Source: Skeletonema tropicum
Lineage: Eukaryota > Bacillariophyta > Thalassiosirophyceae > Thalassiosirales > Thalassiosiraceae
DNA length: 64,000 nucleotides
NCBI GenBank assembly: GCA_037178625.1
Contig: CM074133.1
Span: 3,931,354-3,995,353 of the forward strand
Direction: 5' to 3'
The notes under the pieces were generated by a model, which had not been told where the DNA came from, ran no database searches, and saw only the letters and a list, made by a program, of their open reading frames with translations. This document shows positions 41,352 through 50,883 of the stretch, piece by piece. A program made the position numbers and the translations under genes. Numbering within the stretch: the stretch's first letter is position 1; each line of letters opens with the position of its first letter.

Positions 41352-41681
41352 TCAAGGTTGCGCACGCTCCATCTCCACCTCCTCTTTAGCTAATCTCCAT
41401 CCGCCTTGCTTAGCCTTGATCCAAAAGCTTGGCAGCAGCTTAACTTCTTGCAAACGAGGTTCGTCATCATCTACAACATCTTCATCGTATAGCATTTCGA
41501 AAGTTTTCTTTCTTCTCTTTATCCCAACCACCTTCCCACTATGCCACATTAGCTGCTCACCACGCGTCAAACAGATTTCAATGCGACGATCAATCAAGCT
41601 TTCATCCAATGCAGGGTGGAGTCTAGGTTGCATTTCACCGTATCTGTCTCCAACTCCGTCCAACTCCCGCTCGTCACGCAT
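41352..41681 (-). CDS. Small-domain (Tudor/chromo-like?) protein or last exon of the coiled-coil gene
   Basis: The frame encodes about 109 aa: an N-terminal charged segment, then SLIDRRIEICLTRGEQLMWHSGKVVGI followed by an acidic stretch and LLPSFWIKAKQGGWRLA. The alternation of beta-strand-like segments with W-H-S-G-K-V-V suggests a small SH3/Tudor-like barrel. This is inference from pattern only. A second intron with GT at 41758 and AG just before 41697 would join it in frame to the coiled-coil exons upstream. Alternatively it is a separate gene. Confidence 0.45.
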   Translation of the reverse strand: MRDERELDGVGDRYGEMQPRLHPALDESLIDRRIEICLTRGEQLMWHSGKVVGIKRRKKTFEMLYDEDVVDDDEPRLQEVKLLPSFWIKAKQGGWRLAKEEVEMERAQP

Positions 41682-41697
41682 TTCGGTTGCCTTGTCC

Positions 41698-42461
41698 CTA
41701 ATTTCTTGCTCTTTTTCGCATTATTTTAAGGAATGCCAGCAGTATCTTGCTAAACGCTGTTGGAGAGCCTCCGGCAACCTATTGTGTAATAATAATAATG
41801 CAGCAGTGTTTTGATTAGTTGAATCAAGTACATAATAATAATAAACATTTTGAACAACACATACCAAATACTCCATGATGAGTTGGACAATCTTTTCCGA
41901 CCATCTCTTAAATCCTGTTCCCTTCATAGATTCTTTCTTGATAACTATTCGTCCTGCTGCAAGTTGTTCCTGCAACATTGCCTCCATCCTCGCCAACTTT
42001 GCTTCCATATCCTCTAGTGAATTCTCCACTTCTTTCCGCGCTGCTATTTCCTTTGCTTCCCTCGCCTCTGCTTCCTTGACAGCCTTCTGTGATGCCCTCA
42101 ATTTCTCCTTCAGTTCACGTATCATCTCATCTTTTGCCGCTATCAACTCATCTTTTGCTGCTAACTGTTTGTTTGACTTGTTTGCAACTGCTAATTTATT
42201 GTTATTGATTTGCTTCCTCTCCTTTGTTGCGATAGTCTTCTCTTTTGAAGCCTCCTTCTTCATCTCTTTTGCGTCAGTAGCTGCTTTTGCTGCGGCGGCC
42301 ATTTTGACATTAGCTGTAGTCGTCACCTCTGCTGCACGCTTCATCTTCTTTTCAGCCCTCTCGTGCACTTTCTCTGCCCCCTTCTCAATGGCGTTCACTT
42401 TCATTGCAGTCTCACGTTCAACCGATTGAATTTCTCTTGCGGTAGTCTCGACTTTCCTTTT
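41698..42461 (-). CDS. Coiled-coil protein gene with one intron, 5' part lost in gap
   Basis: From the gap edge (42461) down to about 41990 the minus strand encodes a long, uninterrupted coiled coil rich in Lys, Glu and Ala (KVETTAREIQSVERE, AAAAKAATDAKEMKKEA, LIAAKDEMIRELKEKLRAS). It ends in a small domain with KRWSEKIVQLIMEYL. A canonical intron (GTATGTG to CACAATAG, 41780-41864, 85 nt) then joins in frame to VAGGSPTAFSKILLAF and a stop at 41698-41700. The joined VAGGSPTAF pattern resembles the VNGTPPSAV block of a repeated diatom protein family, which supports the splice. No start can be given because the N-terminal part lies in the gap. Function unknown. Confidence 0.6.
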
Positions 42462-42961
42462 NNNNNNNNNNNNNNNNNNNNNNNNNNNNNNNNNNNNNNN
42501 NNNNNNNNNNNNNNNNNNNNNNNNNNNNNNNNNNNNNNNNNNNNNNNNNNNNNNNNNNNNNNNNNNNNNNNNNNNNNNNNNNNNNNNNNNNNNNNNNNNN
42601 NNNNNNNNNNNNNNNNNNNNNNNNNNNNNNNNNNNNNNNNNNNNNNNNNNNNNNNNNNNNNNNNNNNNNNNNNNNNNNNNNNNNNNNNNNNNNNNNNNNN
42701 NNNNNNNNNNNNNNNNNNNNNNNNNNNNNNNNNNNNNNNNNNNNNNNNNNNNNNNNNNNNNNNNNNNNNNNNNNNNNNNNNNNNNNNNNNNNNNNNNNNN
42801 NNNNNNNNNNNNNNNNNNNNNNNNNNNNNNNNNNNNNNNNNNNNNNNNNNNNNNNNNNNNNNNNNNNNNNNNNNNNNNNNNNNNNNNNNNNNNNNNNNNN
42901 NNNNNNNNNNNNNNNNNNNNNNNNNNNNNNNNNNNNNNNNNNNNNNNNNNNNNNNNNNNNN
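42462..42961. other. Assembly gap (500 N)
   Basis: Exactly 500 N, so the true size is unknown. It cuts the coiled-coil gene. The sequence after it (42962-43166) shows no continuation I can recognise. Confidence 0.98.
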
Positions 42962-43831
42962 TATCTCCCGTCCCACTTGTGTATAATAAGATATATACAA
43001 GCATGATAAATAATAAACTACCACGGTATCGTCGTTGTTTTTTTGCCTCGAAACATTTTATAGTCATGATGGATCTTTTCACTAACGTGAAGCAATAGAG
43101 TCTACAGACTGCAGACACAAGTAAGATTTTCTCCAATCCATGACTCTCCCCCCAAGAAATCTCCAAACATTTGTCTCCCTCTAGAGAGTTATCACACGTT
43201 GGATGAAACTCTCAAATCGTTTGAAGAATCTTTTATTGATCGGTGCAGTGGCGTTACCTCATTCTTGGATGATAACTGCTGCTGCTTCAATATTAGTTTT
43301 GATCCGCCCCTCCCGGGTTAAGTCATTATTTACGTCACATCAAATTATCTTCCAAATAACGGTTGGCGAAACATCCCAACCGCACCCATTCTTTTCTATG
43401 ACCATAATAACGCTTTCTAAGACGGGATTGGAGCCTTGAGACAAGTACCAGTGCCCGATATGCACTATATTGTCATGAAGACGAAGTATGTATTTTTGAC
43501 CCACGGTCATTTCAGAGTGTACTGAGAGTCATTGGCGACTCCGCCAAGCCCAAAATTCATCTCAGAGCATGGCAAGGGAGTGGATAGGACGGGGCGCAGT
43601 GATTTATTGGCATGGACCCATGCGTATTACTGTGAGGGAGGTCAAAGAGGCGACGAATGAACATGTTGCGGTTGTGAAATGGAAATGAAAAGATACCCTG
43701 AATTTTTGGATTGAATTAGATCTCAGATATCGCTAACATCTGCATTTTATCACGTAAAAAGATGAATATTAGCGATAAAGGAACAGACTGATTCGGGGTC
43801 TAAAAGCGTCCAAATCAATCAATATTACATT
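42962..43831. other. No gene recognised
   Basis: A forward frame of 78 codons at 43203-43439 and short minus frames have no recognisable features. An aaagataccctgaa motif near 43689 is repeated near 43970, bracketing about 280 bp next to the Helitron gene. Confidence 0.5.
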
Positions 43832-43973
43832 CTTTGAGTGCTTCGATCTCAGTCAATACCCGACCAATCATAGTGATAATTGGACGTACACGAATGAGCA
43901 TTACCTCAGCCGCAGTCAGCTTCAATGGGCGGCTTAATCGGCTGGAAAATGACCGAGATCGAAGAGTGCAAAG
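43832..43973. repeat. Short element with imperfect 25-bp inverted ends
   Basis: ctttgagtgcttcgatctca (43832-) is reverse-complemented with a few mismatches at 43949-43973 (tgaccgagatcgaagagtgc). On the minus strand the interior encodes KLTAAEVMLIRVRPIITM. That is similar in style to N-terminal regions of Helitron replicases, so it may be a deleted Helitron fragment. Confidence 0.4.
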
Positions 43974-44003
43974 ATACCCTGAAACTTAAGGAACAAACTA
44001 GTT

Positions 44004-47000
44004 TTAGACTGGTACCTTCTTTCCATCCCAATTTTTCCACCTCCTCTCCCGCCCATCCTTTCTAAGTTTGATTTTCAAGCACTTGCAAAGAGTCCCGTTG
44101 CCTCGCCCTTGGTCAAGATCCTCATTCGTTATGCACATATGGTGGGATCCGGGGTAGATGCGTAGGGCAGGCTCGATTTTAGCTCCTTTTGCTGCAAACT
44201 CGGTTGACCTTATGTCATCATCTCCCAGCTGCGTGATGACAGTGTCATGGAAATGCGCGGAAACTTTTCTACGCTGCCTTCGTTTCCTCTTCTTGCTGTT
44301 GCCGCTTTCATTCTCAGTCGTTTTGGATATAGATACTGATGCCTCAATTATGAGAGTGTGATCAGGAGGTGGGCTATCGTCATCAATGGTAGGATGCGAT
44401 TCATCGATGTGCATTTTGAATGATGCTGCCGTGACGCCATTTCGTTCTTTGTTGGTAGAGCATGCAAAACATGCGTCAGGTGCGTGTTCGGGCAATGTTA
44501 GCGTGGAAGTGGAGCTAGTACTAGTGCTGACGACGCGCTTGTTTATTAGCTCTCTATCTTCACGTGTATCCTCCCCCATTCTCATTCTAGCGAGTATTTC
44601 CCCAAACTCGGGGTCGTCTTTGAATCTGTGGCTATTATCAAGAAAGATGGCACAGTTGATAGTATTCTCCCAAATTGAAGCTGCATCGGAGTCTGAGTAG
44701 AGGACATCATCTTCTGCACAGATTGGCTTCAGTTGGTGGAAGTCTCCAGAGAAGACTATTGAAACCCCCCCATAAACCATGTCATATCGGCCTGTCAGCT
44801 TTTTCAGCTGTTTGTCAAGTTTTACGACATCGTTTGCCTTGAAAAAAGATATTTCATCAATAATGAGGATTCGCACATCATCGCGCCAAATAGCCCTCAT
44901 CTCATCATTGATCCTACTTTTGTTCAAGTGGGCTGCGCTGTGGATTGTTGTTCCTCCAAAGAGAGCTGCAGCTGAACCAGTCGTTGCAGTGAAGTAGAAG
45001 GTATAATCATTGAAGGCGGCTGCGATAGCAGTGCAAAATCTGTGACAGTAGTATTGGGCTGCTTCCATAGTTGTACTCTTGCCACAACCAGCGGGACCTG
45101 TGATGAACATAACGAGGTGCTCCTTTCCTCCCTTTGCTTTGAGATCCCGGACTAGACTGTCTTTTGTATGTTGCACGCTTTCCGCCAAGGGACCGAGCGT
45201 TGCTCCTAGCAATTCTCCAAGCTTGGTATCATAGTGATTTCCCTCCATGACGAGCTGGAGCAGAAATGTACAACACACTATTTGATAGGCAATAAATTGT
45301 TTGTTGTCGAGGTTGTACTTACTGCTCTTGCCCCTTGCAATCTCGTACATGGTGGGAATCTGTTTGAGACATTGCTGCCTTAACTTTAACGATGAAGGTT
45401 CTTCTCCATCTTCATCTCCATCTTCATCTCCATCATCCATGTCTCTATCAAAGGTACCTTCATCACTGCTACTAACAAGCAAAGATCCTTGAATGAAAGT
45501 GAGGATGTCCTCATATCGGACACGAACATTGTAGGATGCGGACTGCTGCTGTTGATGATTGTTGGCGTCAGCGTTGTTTTGAGTGTGCTCTGAATTTGTG
45601 GTTGATGTCGATGGCTTGTTTGCAGTTGCAAGTACGGACACATTGTCATCAACGTGAGTTTTGATAGCGCTACATGCACGAACATTTGCTCTTTTCATTA
45701 TCTTGGCATGAGACCTGAGGTCGGCGTCAGCAAGTGGCCGTGATTCTAAGGCTTGGAATTGCTTTAAACCCTCGTCATTCATATTATCAAAGAAGTCACT
45801 TATGTCAATATCATATCCATCATCGTTGTCCACGTTTTCTCTCTTTCGTTTCCCAGTACTCTTTGGAGTGTCCGTCAAGTATGTGATCTTGCTTTTGGGT
45901 CGTTTCATTTCCTTTTCGGCCATGCGCCTCGTTTCGATGTTTTCCAGAATCATCCTACCGCGGTTCCAAAATTGTTTTGACAATGGATTCAAACCAAGTG
46001 TGTCGTCGATGATCGCTTCACTATACTCTTTCGTCCCTCCTACATCAACAAACTTTTGCCAGTAGGTCCCATTCTTCACCAAATCTTCTGCTTTGCTGAA
46101 TGGATAGAATAGCAGCATTGCTGTTTTTGCGTACCTTTCTCTGTGCTGCACAGTTCCACTATTGGGGATATCCTCAAGCACATCTAATGACTTCACGTCG
46201 CAAAGGTCTGTGGCCATGTATATGATGGGAATGACTGGATGTGTTCGTCTCGTAAGGTAGCAATATTTTTGACCTTGGTGGAGGTCGGCAAACTTGTAGG
46301 ATGTGGTAGTAGTGCTTTTGCTCCTGGCGTTCAATTGCTTGAAGCTCTTGTATTCCTTTTTGTACCACATTGTGTACTCGTAAAGGCACAAGTTGTTGAG
46401 CTCGGTTGGCCTGTGAATGTAGTCGTAAGTCGAGCAATCAGCCCATGCAATTGTTTCCTTTGTGTCGTCGTTCCAATTCCTCCGCAAACGGAAATGCATG
46501 CCTTCCTTCTCTTCTAGTACATTCTCCATGTTTTGAAGTGAAATGTGATCGAAATCATGTGAGTAAGTGAACCTTTCTCCCCCTTGGAAGATCAGTAAGT
46601 GGGCCATAGTGGAGCTTACAACGTCTCTGGAAAGAAATGCGTTCACCCCGGTAATTATTCTCCCGAGTCCTTCAACAAAGCAGGCATGTTCCTCTTCGCC
46701 GTCATCTTTGTCTGTGGTTGTGCTGCCTTTTGCTAGAGCTGTGGCTGTGACATCTTCTGCTGGCTGGTTCTGCATTCTCTCCTCCTCCTTCTCCTCATTT
46801 TCATGTCGATCTCTATGTTGCTGGTGTTCATGTGCTCTATACAGCCTCCTGGCCATTGAGGCATGGACTCGACGGTATGCCATCTTGTCTTCGGATTGTG
46901 TGTCTTTGGACTTGTACAGCGTGGTGTAATAGGAGTGGCTCCAATCACCCAGTGTTACATTGGTATTGCTTCCAATAACATCTGAAATCGCCAAGCTGTG

Positions 47001-50000
47001 TTGGTTGAGAAACTGACTGCCATTCTGTCTTTTCGGTAAGATTGCATACTGAGATTTTTCTTCTACCTCACCATTCAGATGGTGATGAAGGATGACCTTG
47101 ACCCCATTGGCGTCGCTTGTGTTACGATGATCATCGTCTCTCAGGCCTTCTTTCACGCCAGCTATTGCTTCATTGTCGAAAATGATGGAATCTTCACTTG
47201 CCATCTCTGGCAAATGCCCTCTGCATTCTGCTTTCCCACCCTTGAAACATGTTCCCCGATGTGTATAATCATGCTCGTCAAAAACAAGATGCAGGAGGTC
47301 CCTGCGTAGGTTTCTATCATGTAGCCATTCATGAGTTACTTGTTCTTGTTCGTTGGCTCCATCTCCGTCTCCGTCCGCATCCATTATGATGTGTTGTTGT
47401 TTCAGCGCTTCAGTAGGACTTCCTTCCTCTTCAAAATCAAAAGGGTAGCGAATCGCTGCTTGATCGAGCCATTCCTTTTTCATGTTTGTTGAAGAGTCTG
47501 GTGCGTCTTCTTTACTGCTATCTGCATGATCTTGAAGTGTTTGTTGACGTAAGTGACTAATACCCATGTTAATACACTCTGATGGCGAAAATGTTTTCCC
47601 ACACTGTTTGCATTCCAATACTTTGCCCTTAACATCAAGGCAATGATCCTGGTGATGTGCTTTGCGAAGGATATTCTTATCTTCTACCTCCTGGAGTATT
47701 TCGTGCATAGGCATCGTAACAGGGCTATCTTCATCACAATTGTGAGTCACAACAAAATCAGTCCCATAGCTGGCACAGACAACTTTGTCAATGTATGATA
47801 TGAGAGCATCCCTTGCGGCTTTCTTTTTTCTGTCATCACTATGAAATAGAGCATCTCTAATTTTGTTGAAGTCTTTTACCCATATTTGCCAGTGACTATG
47901 AAGTGTCTTCCTGCCTTGCTCTTCGTCAGTTCTTGAGTACGCTATTGGTACTCCGAACACGCCTAGTCGCCCTGTTTGTTTCTTTGGGTCCCAACCTATC
48001 AAACATTCTGTAATAATCTGCATCAAATGCTGGTAAACAAGAGAACATGCCCCTGGATACAGACGTCTGGTCTCCTTTCTCAGCTCAAAGTTGAATCTAC
48101 ATTCTTTCAAGTGGTCTTCGTCATCCCAGACACCAAGATTTGGCAGCACCACCTCCTTGCCAGCGTTGGCGAAGACTTGGACCCTGATGGTGCATTCATC
48201 ACATGGAGTCGTAGTTAAGAAAATGGAATGGCCTCCGAAGTAGTTATCCATTGCGAAATGCTTGCGGCGATTTTGTTTGGCACTCAAAGCAGTGTACCCG
48301 ACTGGTTTGCACGCTGCCTCCACTGCCCTGATGTATTCTCCAGCCGTTCCATTTACCCTTTGGCGGGTTTGTTTTTGAAACAATGCCTGATCGAGGTCTT
48401 TCATTTTGAGTTTTGACATCTTCTCCGCAAGTGACTGGCCGAATAAACTGGATTTGCAAGTGACCACGGCTGTCTCGTAACTGCGCTGCCGATTGAACAT
48501 GTGGTTCAGCAAGAGGAGAAAGTCCCCCCTCATGAATTGAGGAAGCGAGAGTCGGCAGTAGTAACGATAGCATTCCACCGGAGATATGTGAGTCCTCCGC
48601 TTTGCCTTTGGCCCCCCTTGACCAAAAGGAAATTGCAGTGGCGCAATATTCTCGAGAAGAAGTTCTCTAAGATCTGCATACTTGCTACCATTGACCAGAA
48701 GTGTTGGCATTGTACGATCAATCATAGCTTTGGTAAACTTCTGGTTGGATTCGTAAACCCCTGTATCATCTTGCGGCTCATGGATGCTGGTGAAGTGGAA
48801 CGAAGCTCCAGCAAACTTTGCTTCTAGATCTGGATCATGTTCTTGATCAGTATTGTTGGGTGTTTCTTCGTCGACGATAATGTTGGGCTGAGGGCACTGT
48901 GATGGTGCGGTAACTCCTTCATATCCTGGGTGGCCAGACTCATTAACGAACCATTCTAATATTTCCATCATTTTCTCTGTGTCAAGCCTTGCTCTTTTTT
49001 TCACTATTTCCTTCTGTTTCGGAGTCATTCGTCCACATAACACGACATAAACAAGCGGGTTTGCACCTGTTGTCAAGAAGTGATTCATTACAGAACCAGT
49101 ATGGGTAAGATCAACCTCGAAAAAGCTAAAGTGACCACGGATAGCTTTGTGAGCACCAGCTGTATACGCGAATATGTAGGCAAAAGGGCGGACAGGAGCT
49201 AATAGCGAACACATCTGCTCTGTGATTTCCTCATTGGCAATGATATCCGTGGGGATGTGGCCGATGGCAAAGCCGTTACTGATGGCATACTTGGGCGGTG
49301 AATCGCTATCATTGTGCCACGCACTGTAACATTGGCTGCATGCCTCAAATGCTACACATCCGTTCTTGTTCTTGGTCTTCTTGGCTCTTGGTGATAGCAG
49401 AAGGCCTTCGAGCTCTTGGCCTTTGATTTCATACTGTGAAATAAGCTCATCTTTCAGCGTGACATGGTGGTAGTCCTCATAGGATTTGACGCTTATCCTA
49501 TTTTTCTGAAAACGAAGCGAATCAACTGTTATCTTGTGGATAGCCTCACACCCAATTATTAGCCTATCGCATAGTACACAGACAGCAGTGCGAAATGCAT
49601 TTGGATTGCTATCGACTCTCATTATTTTCTTTTGGTCATGATTGCGTGCCTGTTGGACTGGATGTGTTCTGTCAACAACGATCTCGTAATCACAACTCTT
49701 TCCAATGCTCTCCTCTGCGCTCATCGCATTCGTTCGTTGACGGTAAAGCCTTGCCGCAGCGGTCTTTTTTGCCTTCTGAGCTGCCCTCTCCTCTGCGCTC
49801 ATCGACTCAATCTTGCGTTGACGGCAAAGCCTTGCCGCAGCGGTCTTTTTTGCCTTCTGAGCTGCCCTCTCCTCTGCGCTCATCGACTCAATCTTGCGTT
49901 GACGGCAAAGCCTTACCGCAGCGGTTTTTTTTGCCTTCTGAGCTGCCCTCTCCTCTGCGCTCATCGAGGCATTCTTGCGTTGACGATAGATCTTGTCTGC

Positions 50001-50213
50001 AGCGGCCTTCTTTGCCTTCTGAGCTGCCCTCTCCTCTGCGCTCATCGAGGCATGCTTGCGTTGACGGTAAAGCTTTACTCTAGCGGCGGCCTTAGCCCTT
50101 TGAGCTGCCCTCTCCTCTGGGCTGATAGAGGCATTCTTGCGTTGCCGTACAAGCTCTGCAGTATGACCGGCTCCATTAGTCTCCTCTGGATAGCTTGTCG
50201 ACATCAGGTACAT
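44004..50213 (-). CDS. Helitron replicase/helicase (RepHel), C-terminally truncated, 2069 aa
   Basis: Helitrons transpose by rolling-circle replication using a HUH nuclease fused to a Pif1-family helicase. Residues 20-170 are five to six tandem 27-aa basic repeats (RQRKNASMSAEERAAQKAKK). Cys pairs follow at 212/215, 292/295 and 671/674. The Rep region has LHSHWQIW (His772, His774) and a downstream candidate tyrosine in SYIDKVV (Tyr807). The usual second tyrosine is not evident. Another Cys pair (ECKQCG) and long acidic spacers come next. The helicase has Walker A GPAGCGKST near 1704, Walker B LIIDEIS near 1781 and SGDFHQL shortly after. It ends after NGTLCKCLKIKL and WKNWDGKKV, where Pif1 helicases normally continue into the last motifs, so the end is missing. 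The ATG at 50213 precedes the repeats directly. Confidence 0.85.
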   Translation of the reverse strand: MYLMSTSYPEETNGAGHTAELVRQRKNASISPEERAAQRAKAAARVKLYRQRKHASMSAEERAAQKAKKAAADKIYRQRKNASMSAEERAAQKAKKTAAVRLCRQRKIESMSAEERAAQKAKKTAAARLCRQRKIESMSAEERAAQKAKKTAAARLYRQRTNAMSAEESIGKSCDYEIVVDRTHPVQQARNHDQKKIMRVDSNPNAFRTAVCVLCDRLIIGCEAIHKITVDSLRFQKNRISVKSYEDYHHVTLKDELISQYEIKGQELEGLLLSPRAKKTKNKNGCVAFEACSQCYSAWHNDSDSPPKYAISNGFAIGHIPTDIIANEEITEQMCSLLAPVRPFAYIFAYTAGAHKAIRGHFSFFEVDLTHTGSVMNHFLTTGANPLVYVVLCGRMTPKQKEIVKKRARLDTEKMMEILEWFVNESGHPGYEGVTAPSQCPQPNIIVDEETPNNTDQEHDPDLEAKFAGASFHFTSIHEPQDDTGVYESNQKFTKAMIDRTMPTLLVNGSKYADLRELLLENIAPLQFPFGQGGPKAKRRTHISPVECYRYYCRLSLPQFMRGDFLLLLNHMFNRQRSYETAVVTCKSSLFGQSLAEKMSKLKMKDLDQALFQKQTRQRVNGTAGEYIRAVEAACKPVGYTALSAKQNRRKHFAMDNYFGGHSIFLTTTPCDECTIRVQVFANAGKEVVLPNLGVWDDEDHLKECRFNFELRKETRRLYPGACSLVYQHLMQIITECLIGWDPKKQTGRLGVFGVPIAYSRTDEEQGRKTLHSHWQIWVKDFNKIRDALFHSDDRKKKAARDALISYIDKVVCASYGTDFVVTHNCDEDSPVTMPMHEILQEVEDKNILRKAHHQDHCLDVKGKVLECKQCGKTFSPSECINMGISHLRQQTLQDHADSSKEDAPDSSTNMKKEWLDQAAIRYPFDFEEEGSPTEALKQQHIIMDADGDGDGANEQEQVTHEWLHDRNLRRDLLHLVFDEHDYTHRGTCFKGGKAECRGHLPEMASEDSIIFDNEAIAGVKEGLRDDDHRNTSDANGVKVILHHHLNGEVEEKSQYAILPKRQNGSQFLNQHSLAISDVIGSNTNVTLGDWSHSYYTTLYKSKDTQSEDKMAYRRVHASMARRLYRAHEHQQHRDRHENEEKEEERMQNQPAEDVTATALAKGSTTTDKDDGEEEHACFVEGLGRIITGVNAFLSRDVVSSTMAHLLIFQGGERFTYSHDFDHISLQNMENVLEEKEGMHFRLRRNWNDDTKETIAWADCSTYDYIHRPTELNNLCLYEYTMWYKKEYKSFKQLNARSKSTTTTSYKFADLHQGQKYCYLTRRTHPVIPIIYMATDLCDVKSLDVLEDIPNSGTVQHRERYAKTAMLLFYPFSKAEDLVKNGTYWQKFVDVGGTKEYSEAIIDDTLGLNPLSKQFWNRGRMILENIETRRMAEKEMKRPKSKITYLTDTPKSTGKRKRENVDNDDGYDIDISDFFDNMNDEGLKQFQALESRPLADADLRSHAKIMKRANVRACSAIKTHVDDNVSVLATANKPSTSTTNSEHTQNNADANNHQQQQSASYNVRVRYEDILTFIQGSLLVSSSDEGTFDRDMDDGDEDGDEDGEEPSSLKLRQQCLKQIPTMYEIARGKSSKYNLDNKQFIAYQIVCCTFLLQLVMEGNHYDTKLGELLGATLGPLAESVQHTKDSLVRDLKAKGGKEHLVMFITGPAGCGKSTTMEAAQYYCHRFCTAIAAAFNDYTFYFTATTGSAAALFGGTTIHSAAHLNKSRINDEMRAIWRDDVRILIIDEISFFKANDVVKLDKQLKKLTGRYDMVYGGVSIVFSGDFHQLKPICAEDDVLYSDSDAASIWENTINCAIFLDNSHRFKDDPEFGEILARMRMGEDTREDRELINKRVVSTSTSSTSTLTLPEHAPDACFACSTNKERNGVTAASFKMHIDESHPTIDDDSPPPDHTLIIEASVSISKTTENESGNSKKRKRRQRRKVSAHFHDTVITQLGDDDIRSTEFAAKGAKIEPALRIYPGSHHMCITNEDLDQGRGNGTLCKCLKIKLRKDGRERRWKNWDGKKVPV
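44004..50213 (-). mobile_element. Helitron body
   Basis: The element is defined by its replicase gene. The canonical 3' hairpin with a CTRR end and the 5' TC end could not be fixed, and the gene lacks its 3' part. It is flanked by a short inverted-end repeat at 43832-43973 on one side and by minisatellite and satellite DNA from 50361 on the other. Confidence 0.6.
49715..50160. repeat. Coding minisatellite of 81 bp in the Helitron gene
   Basis: Five full units and one partial unit of 81 bp encode the basic 27-aa repeat. The two units closest to the middle of the gene are almost identical at the DNA level, so amplification is recent. Confidence 0.9.
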
Positions 50214-50360
50214 ACACCAAGATTATCTTGACACACAAAGTTGACTCTCGGGTGAATTATTATTCCCTCAATGAAGAAATAGTACCCTCTAATACTTATT
50301 GAGTTCTCTATTGTATTTTTTTTTAAATTATGAAGTTGTCCAACGTAATAATTTTAGGTT

Positions 50361-50624
50361 TTCGATGGAATAGGGTGGACTATTCCTGATGGAATAGGCC
50401 ATCCTATTCCTATGTTCGATGGAATAGGGTGGACTATTCCTGATGGAATAGGCCATCCTATTCCTATGTTCGATGGAATAGGGTGGACTATTCCTGATGG
50501 AATAGGCCATCCTATTCCTATGTAATTGAAAGTCGTGAAATGAGAGAATAGGCCATCCTATTCCTATGTTCGATGGAATAGGGTGGACTATTCCTGTGAT
50601 GGAATAGGCCATCCTATTCCTATG
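50361..50624. repeat. Hairpin-forming minisatellite, 54-bp unit
   Basis: Units start at 50361, 50415, 50469 and 50569; the fourth is preceded by a 46-bp partial unit. Each holds ggaatagg-ccat-cctattcc, a perfect 8-bp stem with a 4-nt loop, and a second actattcc/ggaatag pair. Confidence 0.9.
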
Positions 50625-50629
50625 TAATT

Positions 50630-50780
50630 GAAAGTCGTGAAATGAGATTTTGCAAATACCGGTCAACATCTCTTGCGTGGGAATGAGACAGCCTACTTAT
50701 TCCTAAAGTGAAAGTCGTGAAATGAGAAAAGTCGTGAAATGAGATTTTGCAAATACCGGTCAACATCTCTTGCGTGGGAT
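50630..50780. repeat. Direct duplication of about 52 bp
   Basis: gtcgtgaaatgagattttgc followed by aaataccggtcaacatctct and tgcgtggga occurs twice, at about 50633-50682 and 50730-50779. Confidence 0.85.
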
Positions 50781-50883
50781 GGACGGGTCTGCCCACGCGT
50801 ACAATTAACACGAGTTACTTATCTATGTTGGAGCTCCTCAGATTTCCGGAATAAGCCTACGCTCGACTCAGTAGAAGCTTGGA

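Noticed and set aside
49595..50231. Plus-strand repetitive frames opposite the Helitron N-terminus
   Set aside because: They are antisense reading of the 81-bp coding minisatellite.
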